DNA of 36,102 bases, from assembly GCA_024640135.1 (NCBI GenBank), contig JAHEFO010000011.1, positions 1-36,102 of the forward strand. The letters are read 5' to 3'. Position 1 is the first letter of the stretch. Each line of letters opens with the position of its first letter. This document shows, piece after piece, positions 22,624 through 31,756 of this stretch. The notes under the pieces are model-generated. The model saw nothing but the letters and a program-made list of their open reading frames with translations. It searched no databases and was not told the origin of the DNA. The translations under genes and the position numbers were made by a program. Origin of the DNA: Acidobacteriota bacterium. Lineage in GTDB: Bacteria > Acidobacteriota > Vicinamibacteria > Vicinamibacterales > SCN-69-37.

Positions 22624-23798
22624 GACATCTGGTGGCGGTGATCGCGGGCCTGGCTCTCTTCGCGGGTGAGGGGGGACTGCCGATGGACCAGCGACGAGAG
22701 ATCACGGCCGGGACGCCTGCCCTGGGGCCCGTGAGCCCTGCAGTCGTGGCTGGGGGGCTCATCTACGTCTCCGGGATTATCGGGACCGGCGTCGATGGAA
22801 AGCTGGTGGGCTCAGACGTCGCCTCGCAGACCAGGCGAATTCTCGACCGCCTGGGCGAGGTCCTCGAGGCTGCCGGGTCTTCGCTGGCGCATGCGGTGAG
22901 TGTGTCCGTGTTCTTGCAGGATCCAGCCGATTTTGAAGCCCTGAACACCACGTATCGTGAGTATTTCCAGGACAGTCCCCCGACACGGACCACCGTGGTG
23001 GCTGACCTTCTGGACGGCGCCCTGGTCCAAATCTCGGCGATTGCCGTGCCGATTGGTGCCACGCGCGAAGTGCTGCATCCGGCGGGGTGGATGAAGTCGC
23101 CGCGACCCTATTCCTATATTGTCCGGACAGATGACCTGGTCTTCTTATCAGGCCTCGTCTCTCGGCGTGGCTCAGACGACACTCTTGTGCCGGGCTCGGT
23201 TGGCGTCCAGACGACGACAATCCTCAGGAATGCCGCCACGTTGCTCAGGACCGCCGGAGTCAGCCTCGGAGATGTGGTGCAGTCGCGCGTGTTTGTCACT
23301 GACGACGTGGTGTTCGATACGATGAACAACACCTATCGGACCTTCTTCCCCGAGGCCCCTCCCGCGCGCGCAACCAGCGTCGCTCGCCTGATGGGGCACG
23401 ACTATTTCGTGGAGATCACACTGGTGGCCACACGGGGCGACAAAGAAGTCATCGGTCCGGTCGTCTCGCCGACGCTGCCGCTCTCCTCCGCAGTGCGCGC
23501 CGGAAACCGTGTGTTCCTGTCCGGCGTCACGGGCAACACCGATGCCAATATGCGCGATTCTGCCGCGCAGACCCGTGAGGTCATGACCAGGATCGGCCGG
23601 ACCCTGACATCAGCAGGCATGTCGTTCGCCGACGTGGTTGACAGCACGGTCTACCTGACGGATCTGACGCGAATGGCGGCCGTCAACGACGTCTACCGTG
23701 AATTCTTCCCAAGTGCTCCGCCCGCCAGGGCGACGGTCGGGACCAGATTGGTCAGCCGGAATGCCACCGTCGAGATCCTCATGACCGCCGTGCGCTGA
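22620..23798 (+). CDS. Exported protein with three tandem RidA (YjgF) domains
   Basis: 392 residues: a hydrophobic signal-like N terminus (MRHLVAVIAGLALFAGEGGL), then three RidA-like domains of ~120 residues. Each contains a 'V..G..i.vSG..' opening (GGLIYVSGIIGT, TDDLVFLSGLVSR, GNRVFLSGVTGN), a helix with QTR/QTTTILRNA, a 'V.V.D...f...N..Y..fFP..PPaRtt' block and a final beta strand. Single RidA proteins form trimers of ~130 aa and deaminate reactive enamines; here one chain could form a pseudo-trimer. The key Arg of RidA is replaced or retained in different copies (PPTRTTV, PPARATS, PPARATV), so which site is active is unclear. The ATG at 22620 has GGAG six bases upstream. It is followed by a MATE gene with a one-base overlap (TGATG). 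Confidence 0.85.
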   Translation: MRHLVAVIAGLALFAGEGGLPMDQRREITAGTPALGPVSPAVVAGGLIYVSGIIGTGVDGKLVGSDVASQTRRILDRLGEVLEAAGSSLAHAVSVSVFLQDPADFEALNTTYREYFQDSPPTRTTVVADLLDGALVQISAIAVPIGATREVLHPAGWMKSPRPYSYIVRTDDLVFLSGLVSRRGSDDTLVPGSVGVQTTTILRNAATLLRTAGVSLGDVVQSRVFVTDDVVFDTMNNTYRTFFPEAPPARATSVARLMGHDYFVEITLVATRGDKEVIGPVVSPTLPLSSAVRAGNRVFLSGVTGNTDANMRDSAAQTREVMTRIGRTLTSAGMSFADVVDSTVYLTDLTRMAAVNDVYREFFPSAPPARATVGTRLVSRNATVEILMTAVR

Positions 23799-25159
23799 TG
23801 TTTGTCCCCTTGTCCGAGGCCTCTCTCACCGAAGTTCGATCGATGACGAAGTTGGCGGTGCCGGTGGTGCTGGCCGAAATGGGCTGGTTTGCCATGAGCA
23901 TCGTGGACACCGTCATGGTGGGCCCGCTCGGTCCCTCGGCGATTGGCGCCGTCGGCACCGGCGGCATCCTGTTCATGACACTGATGGTCTTCGGGTTCGG
24001 CACCCTCCTGGCGCTCGATACCTTTGTCTCGCAGAGCTTCGGAGCAGGCCGGCTGGACGAATGCCATCGCTGGCTGTTTGCCGGACTGCAACTGGCCTTG
24101 ATTCTGTCCGTGGTCGTCATGAGTGCGGCCGCGGCGGGGGTGCTGCTGCTGCCGCAATTCGGGTTTCATCCGGACCTGCTCGGCCCGCTCACCACCTACA
24201 CAGAACGCCTGGTCTGGTCGGCGCCGCCCCTGCTGGCCTACGTCGTCTTTCGCCGCTACCTGCAGGCGATGAACGTGGTGCGGCCGGTGATGCTGGCCTT
24301 GATCGCGGCCAACCTGATGAATGCGCTCGTCAACTGGTCATTGATCTACGGCAATCTCGGCCTGCCCGCGATGGGCGTCACCGGTGCAGCGTACGCGACC
24401 GTCGTGTCGCGGTTGGTGCTGGCCGCCAGCCTGTTGGGCATCATTCTCTACAATGAGCGGGGGCGCCCGTCTGGCCTGCACGATGTCGCGTTCCGATGGG
24501 AGTGGGAGCGGGTCTGGAGGATCTTCCGCCTGGGCTGGCCGGCCGCGCTGCAGATTACGCTGGAGGTCGGTGTGTTTGCGGCCGCCTCGGCCCTGGCGGG
24601 CCGCATCGGGCCGCTGGCGTCGGCAGCCAACCAGGTGGTGCTCAACATTGCCGGATTCATCTTCATGGTGCCTTTCGGATTGGGGTCGGCCGCCGCGGTT
24701 CGTGTCGGACAAGCGGTTGGACGCCAGGATCGGCAGGGGATGCGTCGCGCCGGATGGGCCGCGCTCGGTCTGGCTTCGGTGGTCATGGCCGGATCGGCGA
24801 TTCTGTTCTTCACTATCCCGGCCACACTGATACGCATCTACTCCACGGATGCGGCCGTGATCGAGGTTGGTATCGTGTTGCTGTTCATCTGTTCGGTCTT
24901 CCAGTTGTTTGACGGCCTGCAGGCGGTGGCGACCGGGGCTCTGCGTGGACTGGGCGATACCCGCACGGCGATGGTGTTGAATCTTGTGGGTCATTGGTTG
25001 ATCGGGCTACCCATTGGCTTCCTGCTGTGTTTCAATCGCGGGTGGGGCGTGGCGGGACTGTGGACAGGGCTGTCGATTGGACTCATCCTGATCGGGTCGG
25101 CGCTCCTGCTGGTGTGGTCGGTCAAGAGCCGCGCGACGGTATTCGTGGAGGTCTCATGA
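23798..25159 (+). CDS. MATE-family efflux transporter
   Basis: 453 residues with about 12 hydrophobic helices, the usual size for NorM/DinF-type MATE transporters. They exchange Na+ or H+ for cationic drugs or metabolites across the inner membrane. Marks include the TM1 stretch AVPVVLAEMGWFAMSIVDTVMVGPLGPSA, the TM2/3 region LDTFVSQSFGAG, and in the second half AANQVVLNIAGFIFMVPFGLGSAAAVRVGQAVGR, a typical repeat of the first half. The substrate cannot be read from sequence. The ATG overlaps the RidA stop by one base and its own stop overlaps the peptidase start by four (ATGA), so it is part of a tightly coupled four-gene operon. Confidence 0.92.
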   Translation: MFVPLSEASLTEVRSMTKLAVPVVLAEMGWFAMSIVDTVMVGPLGPSAIGAVGTGGILFMTLMVFGFGTLLALDTFVSQSFGAGRLDECHRWLFAGLQLALILSVVVMSAAAAGVLLLPQFGFHPDLLGPLTTYTERLVWSAPPLLAYVVFRRYLQAMNVVRPVMLALIAANLMNALVNWSLIYGNLGLPAMGVTGAAYATVVSRLVLAASLLGIILYNERGRPSGLHDVAFRWEWERVWRIFRLGWPAALQITLEVGVFAAASALAGRIGPLASAANQVVLNIAGFIFMVPFGLGSAAAVRVGQAVGRQDRQGMRRAGWAALGLASVVMAGSAILFFTIPATLIRIYSTDAAVIEVGIVLLFICSVFQLFDGLQAVATGALRGLGDTRTAMVLNLVGHWLIGLPIGFLLCFNRGWGVAGLWTGLSIGLILIGSALLLVWSVKSRATVFVEVS

Positions 25160-26958
25160 AACAACTGGTATGGAGCCCACTGTTTGCTCTCTTCGTGTCG
25201 GCCGCAGCTTGTGGCAGTCCGGCGCCAACCACCGCCGATGCCGACGCGTTCCTGGAGGAAATGAACGACACGATGCTGACGCTGGGTATCGAAGGGGCCC
25301 AGGCGGGTTGGGTGTATTCGACCTACATTACCGACGATACCGAGGCGTTGAACGCGCGCGCGAACCAGAAGTACATCGAAGCGATTGCGAAATACGCAAA
25401 GGACGCCGTCAAGTTCGACAACGCAGCCGTGTCAGCCGACGCTCGGCGTCAGCTCGACCTGCTGAAGCTGGCGCTGGTCCTGGTGACGCCGGAAGATCCG
25501 GCTGAGGCGGCGGAATTGACGCAGATCGCCGCGCGTCTTGAAGGGACCTACGGGAAGGGAAAGTGGTGCGCTGACCCTGCAAGACCCGCGGACTGCCTGG
25601 ACATCGAGCAGATCACGGAGATTATGGCGACGTCGCGTGATGAGGCGCGCCTCCGCCAGGTGTGGGAAGGCTGGCAGACGGTTTCCGTGCCGATGCGGAC
25701 CGACTACGCACGGTTCGTGGTCCTGGGCAACCAGGGCGCGCGCGACCTCGGGTTCGCCGATACCGGCGCCATGTGGCGGCTGAAGTACGACATGCCCGCC
25801 GACGAGTTCACGGCTGAACTCGATCGGCTGTGGGAGCAGGTGAGGCCGCTGTATGACTCCCTCCACGCCTACGTGCGGATGAAGTTGCGGGACAAGTACG
25901 GCGACGTCGTGCCCGCCGACGGACCGATTCCCGCGCATCTGCTCGGCAATATCTGGGCGCAGGACTGGTCGAATGTGTATTCACTGGTTTCACCGGGAAG
26001 GGCGGATGCGGGTTACTCGCTGACCGACATTCTGACTGGCCGCAGGACCTCGGCGGTGGACATGGTCAAGATGGGCGAGCGGTTCTATTCGTCGTTGGGC
26101 CTTGAGCCGCTGCCCGAGACGTTCTGGGCGCGCTCGATGTTGACCAAACCGCAGGACCGTGACGTGGTGTGCCATGCCAGTGCCTGGGACATCGACTACG
26201 CCGAAGACGTCCGGATCAAGATGTGTATCGACGCCACCGAGGAAGACTTCTCGACGATTCATCACGAACTGGGACACAACTACTATCAACGCGCCTACAT
26301 GGGACTTCCGACGATCTATCGTGACAGCGCCAACGACGGGTTCCACGAGGCCATCGGCGACACGATTGCCCTGTCGATCACGCCTGAATACCTCGTCCAG
26401 ATTGGGCTGCTCGACAAGGCGCCCGACGCGTCACGCGATCTCGGATTGCTGATGGCCCGGGCACTTGAAAAAGTGGCGTTCCTGCCGTTTGGCCTGCTGG
26501 TGGATCAGTGGCGGTGGCAGGTCTTCTCCGGTGAAATCACCCCGGCGGACTACAACAAGGCCTGGTGGGACCTGCGCCTCAAATACCAGGGCGTGGCGTC
26601 CTCGACGCCACGTGGCGAAGAGTTCTTCGATCCTGGCGCGAAGTATCATGTGCCCGGCAACACGCCGTATACGAGATATTTTCTGGCGGCGATTCTCCAA
26701 TTTCAGTTCCATCGAGAACTGTCGAAGACGGCCGGGTGCCAGTTGCCGCTGCATCGATGCTCAATCTATGGAAACACGGACGCGGGCAAGCGGCTGGACG
26801 CCATGCTGCAGATGGGGCTGTCCAAGCCGTGGCCCGATGCGCTCGAGGCGCTGACCGGCTCGCGTCAAATGGACGCGACAGCCATTGTTGACTACTTCGC
26901 ACCGCTGAAGACCTGGCTCGACGAACAACTGAAGGACACACCGGTAGGATGGAAATGA
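25156..26958 (+). CDS. M2-family peptidyl-dipeptidase (ACE-like) lipoprotein
   Basis: 600 residues. The signal ends in VSAAAC with Cys19 as likely lipidation site, so the enzyme is anchored at the envelope and faces the periplasm or surface. The gluzincin zinc site is intact: H370-E371-x-x-H374 in IHHELGHNYYQ, and E398 in GFHEAIGD. Other ACE-family blocks are FWARSMLTKP, VCHASAWD, and YFLAAILQFQFHREL. The family removes C-terminal dipeptides from peptides. The length equals one ACE catalytic domain. GGAGG precedes the ATG and the gene overlaps both neighbours as ATGA. Confidence 0.94.
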   Translation: MKQLVWSPLFALFVSAAACGSPAPTTADADAFLEEMNDTMLTLGIEGAQAGWVYSTYITDDTEALNARANQKYIEAIAKYAKDAVKFDNAAVSADARRQLDLLKLALVLVTPEDPAEAAELTQIAARLEGTYGKGKWCADPARPADCLDIEQITEIMATSRDEARLRQVWEGWQTVSVPMRTDYARFVVLGNQGARDLGFADTGAMWRLKYDMPADEFTAELDRLWEQVRPLYDSLHAYVRMKLRDKYGDVVPADGPIPAHLLGNIWAQDWSNVYSLVSPGRADAGYSLTDILTGRRTSAVDMVKMGERFYSSLGLEPLPETFWARSMLTKPQDRDVVCHASAWDIDYAEDVRIKMCIDATEEDFSTIHHELGHNYYQRAYMGLPTIYRDSANDGFHEAIGDTIALSITPEYLVQIGLLDKAPDASRDLGLLMARALEKVAFLPFGLLVDQWRWQVFSGEITPADYNKAWWDLRLKYQGVASSTPRGEEFFDPGAKYHVPGNTPYTRYFLAAILQFQFHRELSKTAGCQLPLHRCSIYGNTDAGKRLDAMLQMGLSKPWPDALEALTGSRQMDATAIVDYFAPLKTWLDEQLKDTPVGWK

Positions 26959-27488
26959 CGACACTGGACGAATTGCGATACCCGACAGGCAAGTGGGAAA
27001 AGCTTGTGGATGTGGACGCCTCTGGACGCGCCCGGATGATCGAGCGGGTTGCCGGGGTGCCGGCGGCGCTGAAGGTCGCCGTTGCAGGGCTGAACGATGA
27101 ACAGCTTGATACGCCGTATCGTCAGGAGGGCTGGAGCACACGCCAGATCGTGCATCACCTGGCCGACAGCCACATGAATGCGTTCATCCGCTTCAAGCTC
27201 GGCATGACCGAAGACAATCCAACCATTCGGGCCTACGACGAAAGGACCTGGGCCACGACGGTTGACGCGCGGCTGGCGCCTGTTGGACTGTCCCTGTCGA
27301 TCATCGAGGGCGTGCACGCACGCTGGGTGCGCCTGCTGGACTCGTTCGACGAGGCCGCGTTCGGGCGCATGATCGTGCATCCTGAAAGCGGTCCAATGAG
27401 CCTCGGAGATCTCCTCCAGCTCTACGCGTGGCACGGCCGGCACCACACGGTGCAAGTCACGCGTTTGCGCGAACGCAGGGGCTGGTAG
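26955..27488 (+). CDS. DinB/YfiT-like (BstA-type) putative metal-dependent transferase
   Basis: 177 residues, a four-helix bundle of the DinB superfamily. It is closest in style to YfiT/BstA: the N terminus has YPTGKW, followed by the helix with GWSTRQIVHHLADSHMNAFIR and the C-terminal LLQLYAWHGRHHTVQVTRLRE. The three His metal ligands are expected from HHLADSH and WHGRHH. BstA in Firmicutes transfers bacillithiol to electrophiles; other thiols or hydrolase reactions are possible here. An ATG six bases upstream exists, but the ATG at 26955 forms an exact ATGA overlap with the peptidase stop and has AGG at the better distance. It is the last gene of the operon; it converges on the S9 gene 8 bases away. 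Confidence 0.85.
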   Translation: MTTLDELRYPTGKWEKLVDVDASGRARMIERVAGVPAALKVAVAGLNDEQLDTPYRQEGWSTRQIVHHLADSHMNAFIRFKLGMTEDNPTIRAYDERTWATTVDARLAPVGLSLSIIEGVHARWVRLLDSFDEAAFGRMIVHPESGPMSLGDLLQLYAWHGRHHTVQVTRLRERRGW

Positions 27489-27496
27489 CGGATCCG

Positions 27497-30355
27497 CTAG
27501 CGGCTGCTCCGTGACGCCGCCGGGACTCCTTCGGTGATCCAGTCCGGCGCGGGTTCGCCCTTCAGATAGTGCGCGAACCAGGCTCCGATTCGCCGGTGGT
27601 AGTCGACTTGATTCTTCTCGACACGCAGGCCGTGGTCCTCGTTGTTGTAGACGAGCATCACCACGTTCTTCTTTGCCCGCCTTGCGATGTTGTAGAGCTC
27701 CACGGACTGGTGCCAGAAGACTGTTCCGTCGTTGTCCCCCGTTTCCAGCAACAAGGGGGTCGTCATGGTCGGGATGCCAAACACGGCTGAATTGCGGATG
27801 TAGGCCTGCAGGTCTTCATAGACCGGAACGACCATTCGTTGCTGGCCGGTCTCGATGTGGTCTGTTTCGGCGATGCCGGAGCTCCAGTGATGGTTGCCGT
27901 AGTTGCTGATGAGATTCGAGATTCCAGCGCCTGAGACGGCGGCCGCGAAAATCTTCGAATGCGTGGCCAGATACATGGCGTCGAAGCCACCCCACGAATG
28001 ACCCATGACGCCGATCTTCGCGGCGTCCACGACGCCCATGTCCACGACCTTCTTGACTGCCGCCGTCACGCATTCCACCACCGAGACGCCGGGCTCGCGC
28101 GGCTGAAAGACGATGTCGGGCTGGAAGTAGAAGTAGCCTTGCTGCGTCAGTGCCGTCCCGTTGTAGTAGTCCCGTTCGGAAGGCGGCGTGAAGCGGTGCA
28201 GGCCGTCCGACAGTTCCTCATAGAGATACACCACCATCGGGTACTTTTTGCCGGGCTCATAATTCGCCGGATAGTAGAGGGATCCCTGCAGCGTCATCTT
28301 TGACGCGCCCTTTGGCTGCACGGTGTACTCGACCAGCTCGGTGTGGCCCCATGCGTACTTCGACAAGAAGGGATTCGTGGCCGTTGCCTGCGTCGCGGAT
28401 GTCAGGCCTGGGCCTCCGACGAACACGTCCGGCGAGTCGTCCGAGCCCTGCACCGTGTAGGCATACACCTCCGCATCTTCGGCTCTCGCCAGGCCGCTCA
28501 CGCTCTTGTCGAGCCAGACCAGCCGTGTGACTCCGGTTGACGCGAGCCGGCCGTACCCCGACTGCTTGCTCCGCACCCCGAACAGGTTCAGGTAGCCGTC
28601 GTCCAGATTCAGGCTGTCTTCGTCGGGATCGAGACGCTGATACCGGTGGCGCACCTGGTCTGGCGCGCCGTTGGTCAGGCGCGTTCCGCCCGATCCGTCG
28701 GGGGAGACCCGCCACAAGTCGAACTGGTCGTACAAGACGACGTCAGCGTCGTTGGCGGTCCAGCCGGCGATGCCGAACATGGGGCGTTCCGCGGCGGTGC
28801 TGTCTGATGCCAGATCGGTGAAGGAGGTCTTTATCGCCCGCGTGATGTTGGTGATGGATTTGCTTGCAAGGTTGATCGTCCAGTAATGCCCACCCTGGTT
28901 ATAGATGACGTATTTCCCGCCGGTGCTGATTGACGGACGGCCCGTCACACCGGTGCTGAGTGGGGTTCGCTCTGCCGTCGACATGTCGGTGAGCAGCAGA
29001 TCCGCGGCTCCGCGCCCGATTGAACGCTCCATCAGGTACGGTGTGAATTCCGAGACCAGAGCCTTCCGCGTGCCGGGAATGGGTGTGACCTGCTCGTCAT
29101 ACGATTTGCCGAGGACGACCAGGGAGCCCTCGGTGATGTGCCACACAGCCGGCAGGGAGCGGCGCGCATCCGCGCTGACCCTCAGTTTCTGAGCCGACAT
29201 GACTGTGGTGTCGTTCCAGTGCCAAACGTCGACATCCGCGGCTTCCGGTTCGCCGGCGCCACGACCGCCGCGGCCCCCGCGAGCACCCGCCGGCGGTGAC
29301 GTGGGCGCTGGAGCCCAGTCCGCCACGCCCAGCAGGATTGTGGCGTCATCTCCTCCAGGCCCGGCTGGACCCTGCAGCCACGACGGCCGCCTGAATGTCA
29401 CCAGCCTTTGCGTCTCCGGCAGCGCTCCTGCCGTCGGATCCAGTTGGAGGGCGCGCTCGTTGGCTTGCCCGACTGACATCCAGGCCAGGGCCACCTGTGT
29501 GGGGCCATCACGCGCGTCGTCGACCTTCGATCGAAGGGCGACCAGATCGCCAGAATCCTCGCGCCAGACCAGGGAAGAGTAGTCGGCGGCCGACGCATCC
29601 AGCACGCGAAGCACAGACGTTGCCGGGTTGAACAGGTGGATGCCGTTGCCGACCTGTCCATCAGCGCTGATAGTCATCGCGAGCAGCCTGCCGGTCTCCG
29701 ACGCCTGCCAGGTGTAGTCGCTCACGTTGCCGAATGTGGTGGACGTGCCGGACGCCAGAACGCGTACGATCAATGTGGTGCCAATCGATGCTGCCGGAGC
29801 GCCGCCGCCCCCGCGACCTCCCCGGCCCCCGCGTCCCGCTGCCGGTGGCTCGGCTGCGCTCGCGGCGGCTGGCGCCGGCCCGTACCGTTTCATCGCGATG
29901 GATTGGCCGGTGGCATCAAACGCGAACGATTCAACGCCCTCGAACACGGTCTCGACGTTCGTGGCCAGATCGAGCAAGCCCAGTTTCCGCTGGATTGGTT
30001 GTCGTGCGGTGCGCAGCCGTTCCTGTTCCTCTTCGGACTGGCCGATGGCATAGGCCAGCCACTTGGAGTCGGCGCTGAAGACGGCCTGCGTTCCGAACGG
30101 CACGACGTGCGGTGTTGCCGACGACGCCGGGATCGACGCGACCCGAAGCTCATTGTCGCCGCCAACGCGACTGATGCCATGAGCCAGCCATCTTCCGTCT
30201 GGCGAGAGTCCGCCTCGCGCACTGCCCGGCGACAGACGCTCAAATTGTCCATAGTCGGCTGGTGTCACCGTGGGCTTGTCCTGGGCACTCGGCGCAACAG
30301 ACCAGCCAACAAAGAATGATGTGAATGAGAGAACAAGAGCCGCGGTTCGGTGCAT
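27497..30355 (-). CDS. Exported S9 prolyl-oligopeptidase-type serine peptidase
   Basis: 952 residues: a signal peptide (residues ~5-24, AQ cleavage), a long N-terminal beta-propeller-like region, and a C-terminal alpha/beta-hydrolase domain. The catalytic triad reads S787 (GHSWGGFDA), D876 (GDNDGTV) and H908 (EDHGL). The layout resembles the dipeptidyl-peptidase/acylaminoacyl-peptidase branch, so it probably degrades peptides in the periplasm. Two Gly/Arg-rich linkers (GRGGRGGRGGGG near residue 170, DNA about 29802-29845; and RGGRGGRGAGEPEA, about 29251-29300) interrupt the propeller. The ATG at 30355 is preferred because it starts the signal peptide and GAGGAG lies upstream; a longer open frame would run into ispG. 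ispG is 73 bases upstream on the same strand. Confidence 0.93.
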   Translation of the reverse strand: MHRTAALVLSFTSFFVGWSVAPSAQDKPTVTPADYGQFERLSPGSARGGLSPDGRWLAHGISRVGGDNELRVASIPASSATPHVVPFGTQAVFSADSKWLAYAIGQSEEEQERLRTARQPIQRKLGLLDLATNVETVFEGVESFAFDATGQSIAMKRYGPAPAAASAAEPPAAGRGGRGGRGGGGAPAASIGTTLIVRVLASGTSTTFGNVSDYTWQASETGRLLAMTISADGQVGNGIHLFNPATSVLRVLDASAADYSSLVWREDSGDLVALRSKVDDARDGPTQVALAWMSVGQANERALQLDPTAGALPETQRLVTFRRPSWLQGPAGPGGDDATILLGVADWAPAPTSPPAGARGGRGGRGAGEPEAADVDVWHWNDTTVMSAQKLRVSADARRSLPAVWHITEGSLVVLGKSYDEQVTPIPGTRKALVSEFTPYLMERSIGRGAADLLLTDMSTAERTPLSTGVTGRPSISTGGKYVIYNQGGHYWTINLASKSITNITRAIKTSFTDLASDSTAAERPMFGIAGWTANDADVVLYDQFDLWRVSPDGSGGTRLTNGAPDQVRHRYQRLDPDEDSLNLDDGYLNLFGVRSKQSGYGRLASTGVTRLVWLDKSVSGLARAEDAEVYAYTVQGSDDSPDVFVGGPGLTSATQATATNPFLSKYAWGHTELVEYTVQPKGASKMTLQGSLYYPANYEPGKKYPMVVYLYEELSDGLHRFTPPSERDYYNGTALTQQGYFYFQPDIVFQPREPGVSVVECVTAAVKKVVDMGVVDAAKIGVMGHSWGGFDAMYLATHSKIFAAAVSGAGISNLISNYGNHHWSSGIAETDHIETGQQRMVVPVYEDLQAYIRNSAVFGIPTMTTPLLLETGDNDGTVFWHQSVELYNIARRAKKNVVMLVYNNEDHGLRVEKNQVDYHRRIGAWFAHYLKGEPAPDWITEGVPAASRSSR

Positions 30356-30428
30356 GGTTTCTCCTCGCAAGTGGCAGGGCCATTCTAGCAGCCACGGGCA
30401 GACCTCGGCCGTGCCACCAGGTCTGCGG

Positions 30429-31658
30429 TCAGACGGTGGGATACTTTCGCGCGACGTAGTCGTCCACCAGCGCTCGGAACGCCACTGCCAGCTCGCCATA
30501 CGTGCCTCGTAGCGAGGTGACATGCTCCCCGTCGATGTAGATCGGGCAATTCGGTGACTCGCCCGTACCTGGCAGTGAAATGCCGATGTTGGCTGCCTTG
30601 GACTCGCCAGGGCCGTTGACGATGCAGCCCATGACCGCCACGGTCATTTTTTCCACGCCCGGGTGGCGCGTCTTCCAGACCGGCATCATCTCTCGCACAT
30701 ACCCCTGAATCCGTTCGGCGAGCTCCTGGAAGGTTGTCGAGGTCGTCCGGCCGCAGCCCGGGCACGCGGTAATGGCGGGCGAGAAGGACCGCAAGCCGAG
30801 GGCCTGAAGGATCTCACACGCTGCGTAGACCTCGTCGCGGCGATCGCCGTCTGGCCGGGGGGTCAGGGAGACGCGAATCGTGTCGCCGATTCCCTCCGTC
30901 AAGAGCACCCCCAGTGCCGCCGCAGACCAGGCGATGCCCTTGATTCCCATCCCGGCCTCGGTCAGTCCCAGGTGCAGCGGCTGGTGTGTTCGCTGCGCGA
31001 GGTCCCGGTACACATTAATCAGATCGCGCGGCCGCGAGACCTTGCACGAAATGATGATCTGATCCGTACGCAGGCCGCAGTCGAGGGCCAGTTCCGTCGA
31101 TTGCAGGGCGGAAAGGACCATGCACTCGCTCACAATCTCCTCGGAGGACTTGCCCAGGCTGCGGTCGGTGTTTTCCTGCATCTTGGCCATCACGAGGTCC
31201 TGGTTCAGCGAGCCTCCATTCACGCCAATACGAACAGGCTTTTGGTGGTCCACCGCGACCTGGCAAATCGTCGAGAACTGTTCGTCCCTCCGGCGACCGG
31301 TGCCAACATTGCCGGGGTTGATCCGATACTTGTCCAGTGCGGCTGCCGCACCAGGGTGCCGGGTCAGCAACTGGTGCCCGTTGTAGTGGAAGTCCCCGAT
31401 CAGGGGCGCGGTGCAGCCCGCATCGAGCATGCGCTGCTTGATTTCCGGCACGGCGGCCGCGGCCTCCGGTGTATTGACCGTAATCCGTACCATCTCCGAC
31501 CCGGCATCAGCCAGTTCGACACACTGCCGCGCGGTCCCGGCGGCGTCACTGGTATCGGTCATTGTCATGCTCTGGACCACCACGGGCGCGCCGCCGCCGA
31601 CCTGGACGGAGCCCACCCGGACGCCAAATGTCTTGTGAAGCCGCAGAGGAATGGCCAT
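30429..31658 (-). CDS. ispG: 4-hydroxy-3-methylbut-2-enyl diphosphate synthase
   Basis: 409 residues, the normal length of single-module bacterial IspG. It reduces the cyclic diphosphate MEcPP to HMBPP in the MEP isoprenoid pathway with a [4Fe-4S] cluster. The TIM-barrel start has [19 protein letters not shown]. The cluster Cys residues are CPGC (two) and the third in [10 protein letters not shown]; the Glu of NGPGE is the fourth ligand. Other family blocks are [10 protein letters not shown] and GVNGGSLNQ. The start is uncertain: the ATG at 31658 matches family length, another lies at 31670, and neither has a clear Shine-Dalgarno. A hairpin with 8-bp arms (30398-30426) follows the stop. Confidence 0.95.
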   Translation of the reverse strand: MAIPLRLHKTFGVRVGSVQVGGGAPVVVQSMTMTDTSDAAGTARQCVELADAGSEMVRITVNTPEAAAAVPEIKQRMLDAGCTAPLIGDFHYNGHQLLTRHPGAAAALDKYRINPGNVGTGRRRDEQFSTICQVAVDHQKPVRIGVNGGSLNQDLVMAKMQENTDRSLGKSSEEIVSECMVLSALQSTELALDCGLRTDQIIISCKVSRPRDLINVYRDLAQRTHQPLHLGLTEAGMGIKGIAWSAAALGVLLTEGIGDTIRVSLTPRPDGDRRDEVYAACEILQALGLRSFSPAITACPGCGRTTSTTFQELAERIQGYVREMMPVWKTRHPGVEKMTVAVMGCIVNGPGESKAANIGISLPGTGESPNCPIYIDGEHVTSLRGTYGELAVAFRALVDDYVARKYPTV

Positions 31659-31756
31659 AGATGCGATCATACGACGGCCGACCCGCCGTCGCCGGAGTCT
31701 CAATAGGGTGAAGCGCTCGGGAGACCGGGCCGATAGGCCGTCAGGGAGCAGTGAGA

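Noticed and set aside
30398-30426. Terminator between ispG and the S9 peptidase
   Set aside because: Arms GCAGACCT and AGGTCTGC are complementary, but there is a 13-base loop and no U-tract on the minus strand; too weak to call.
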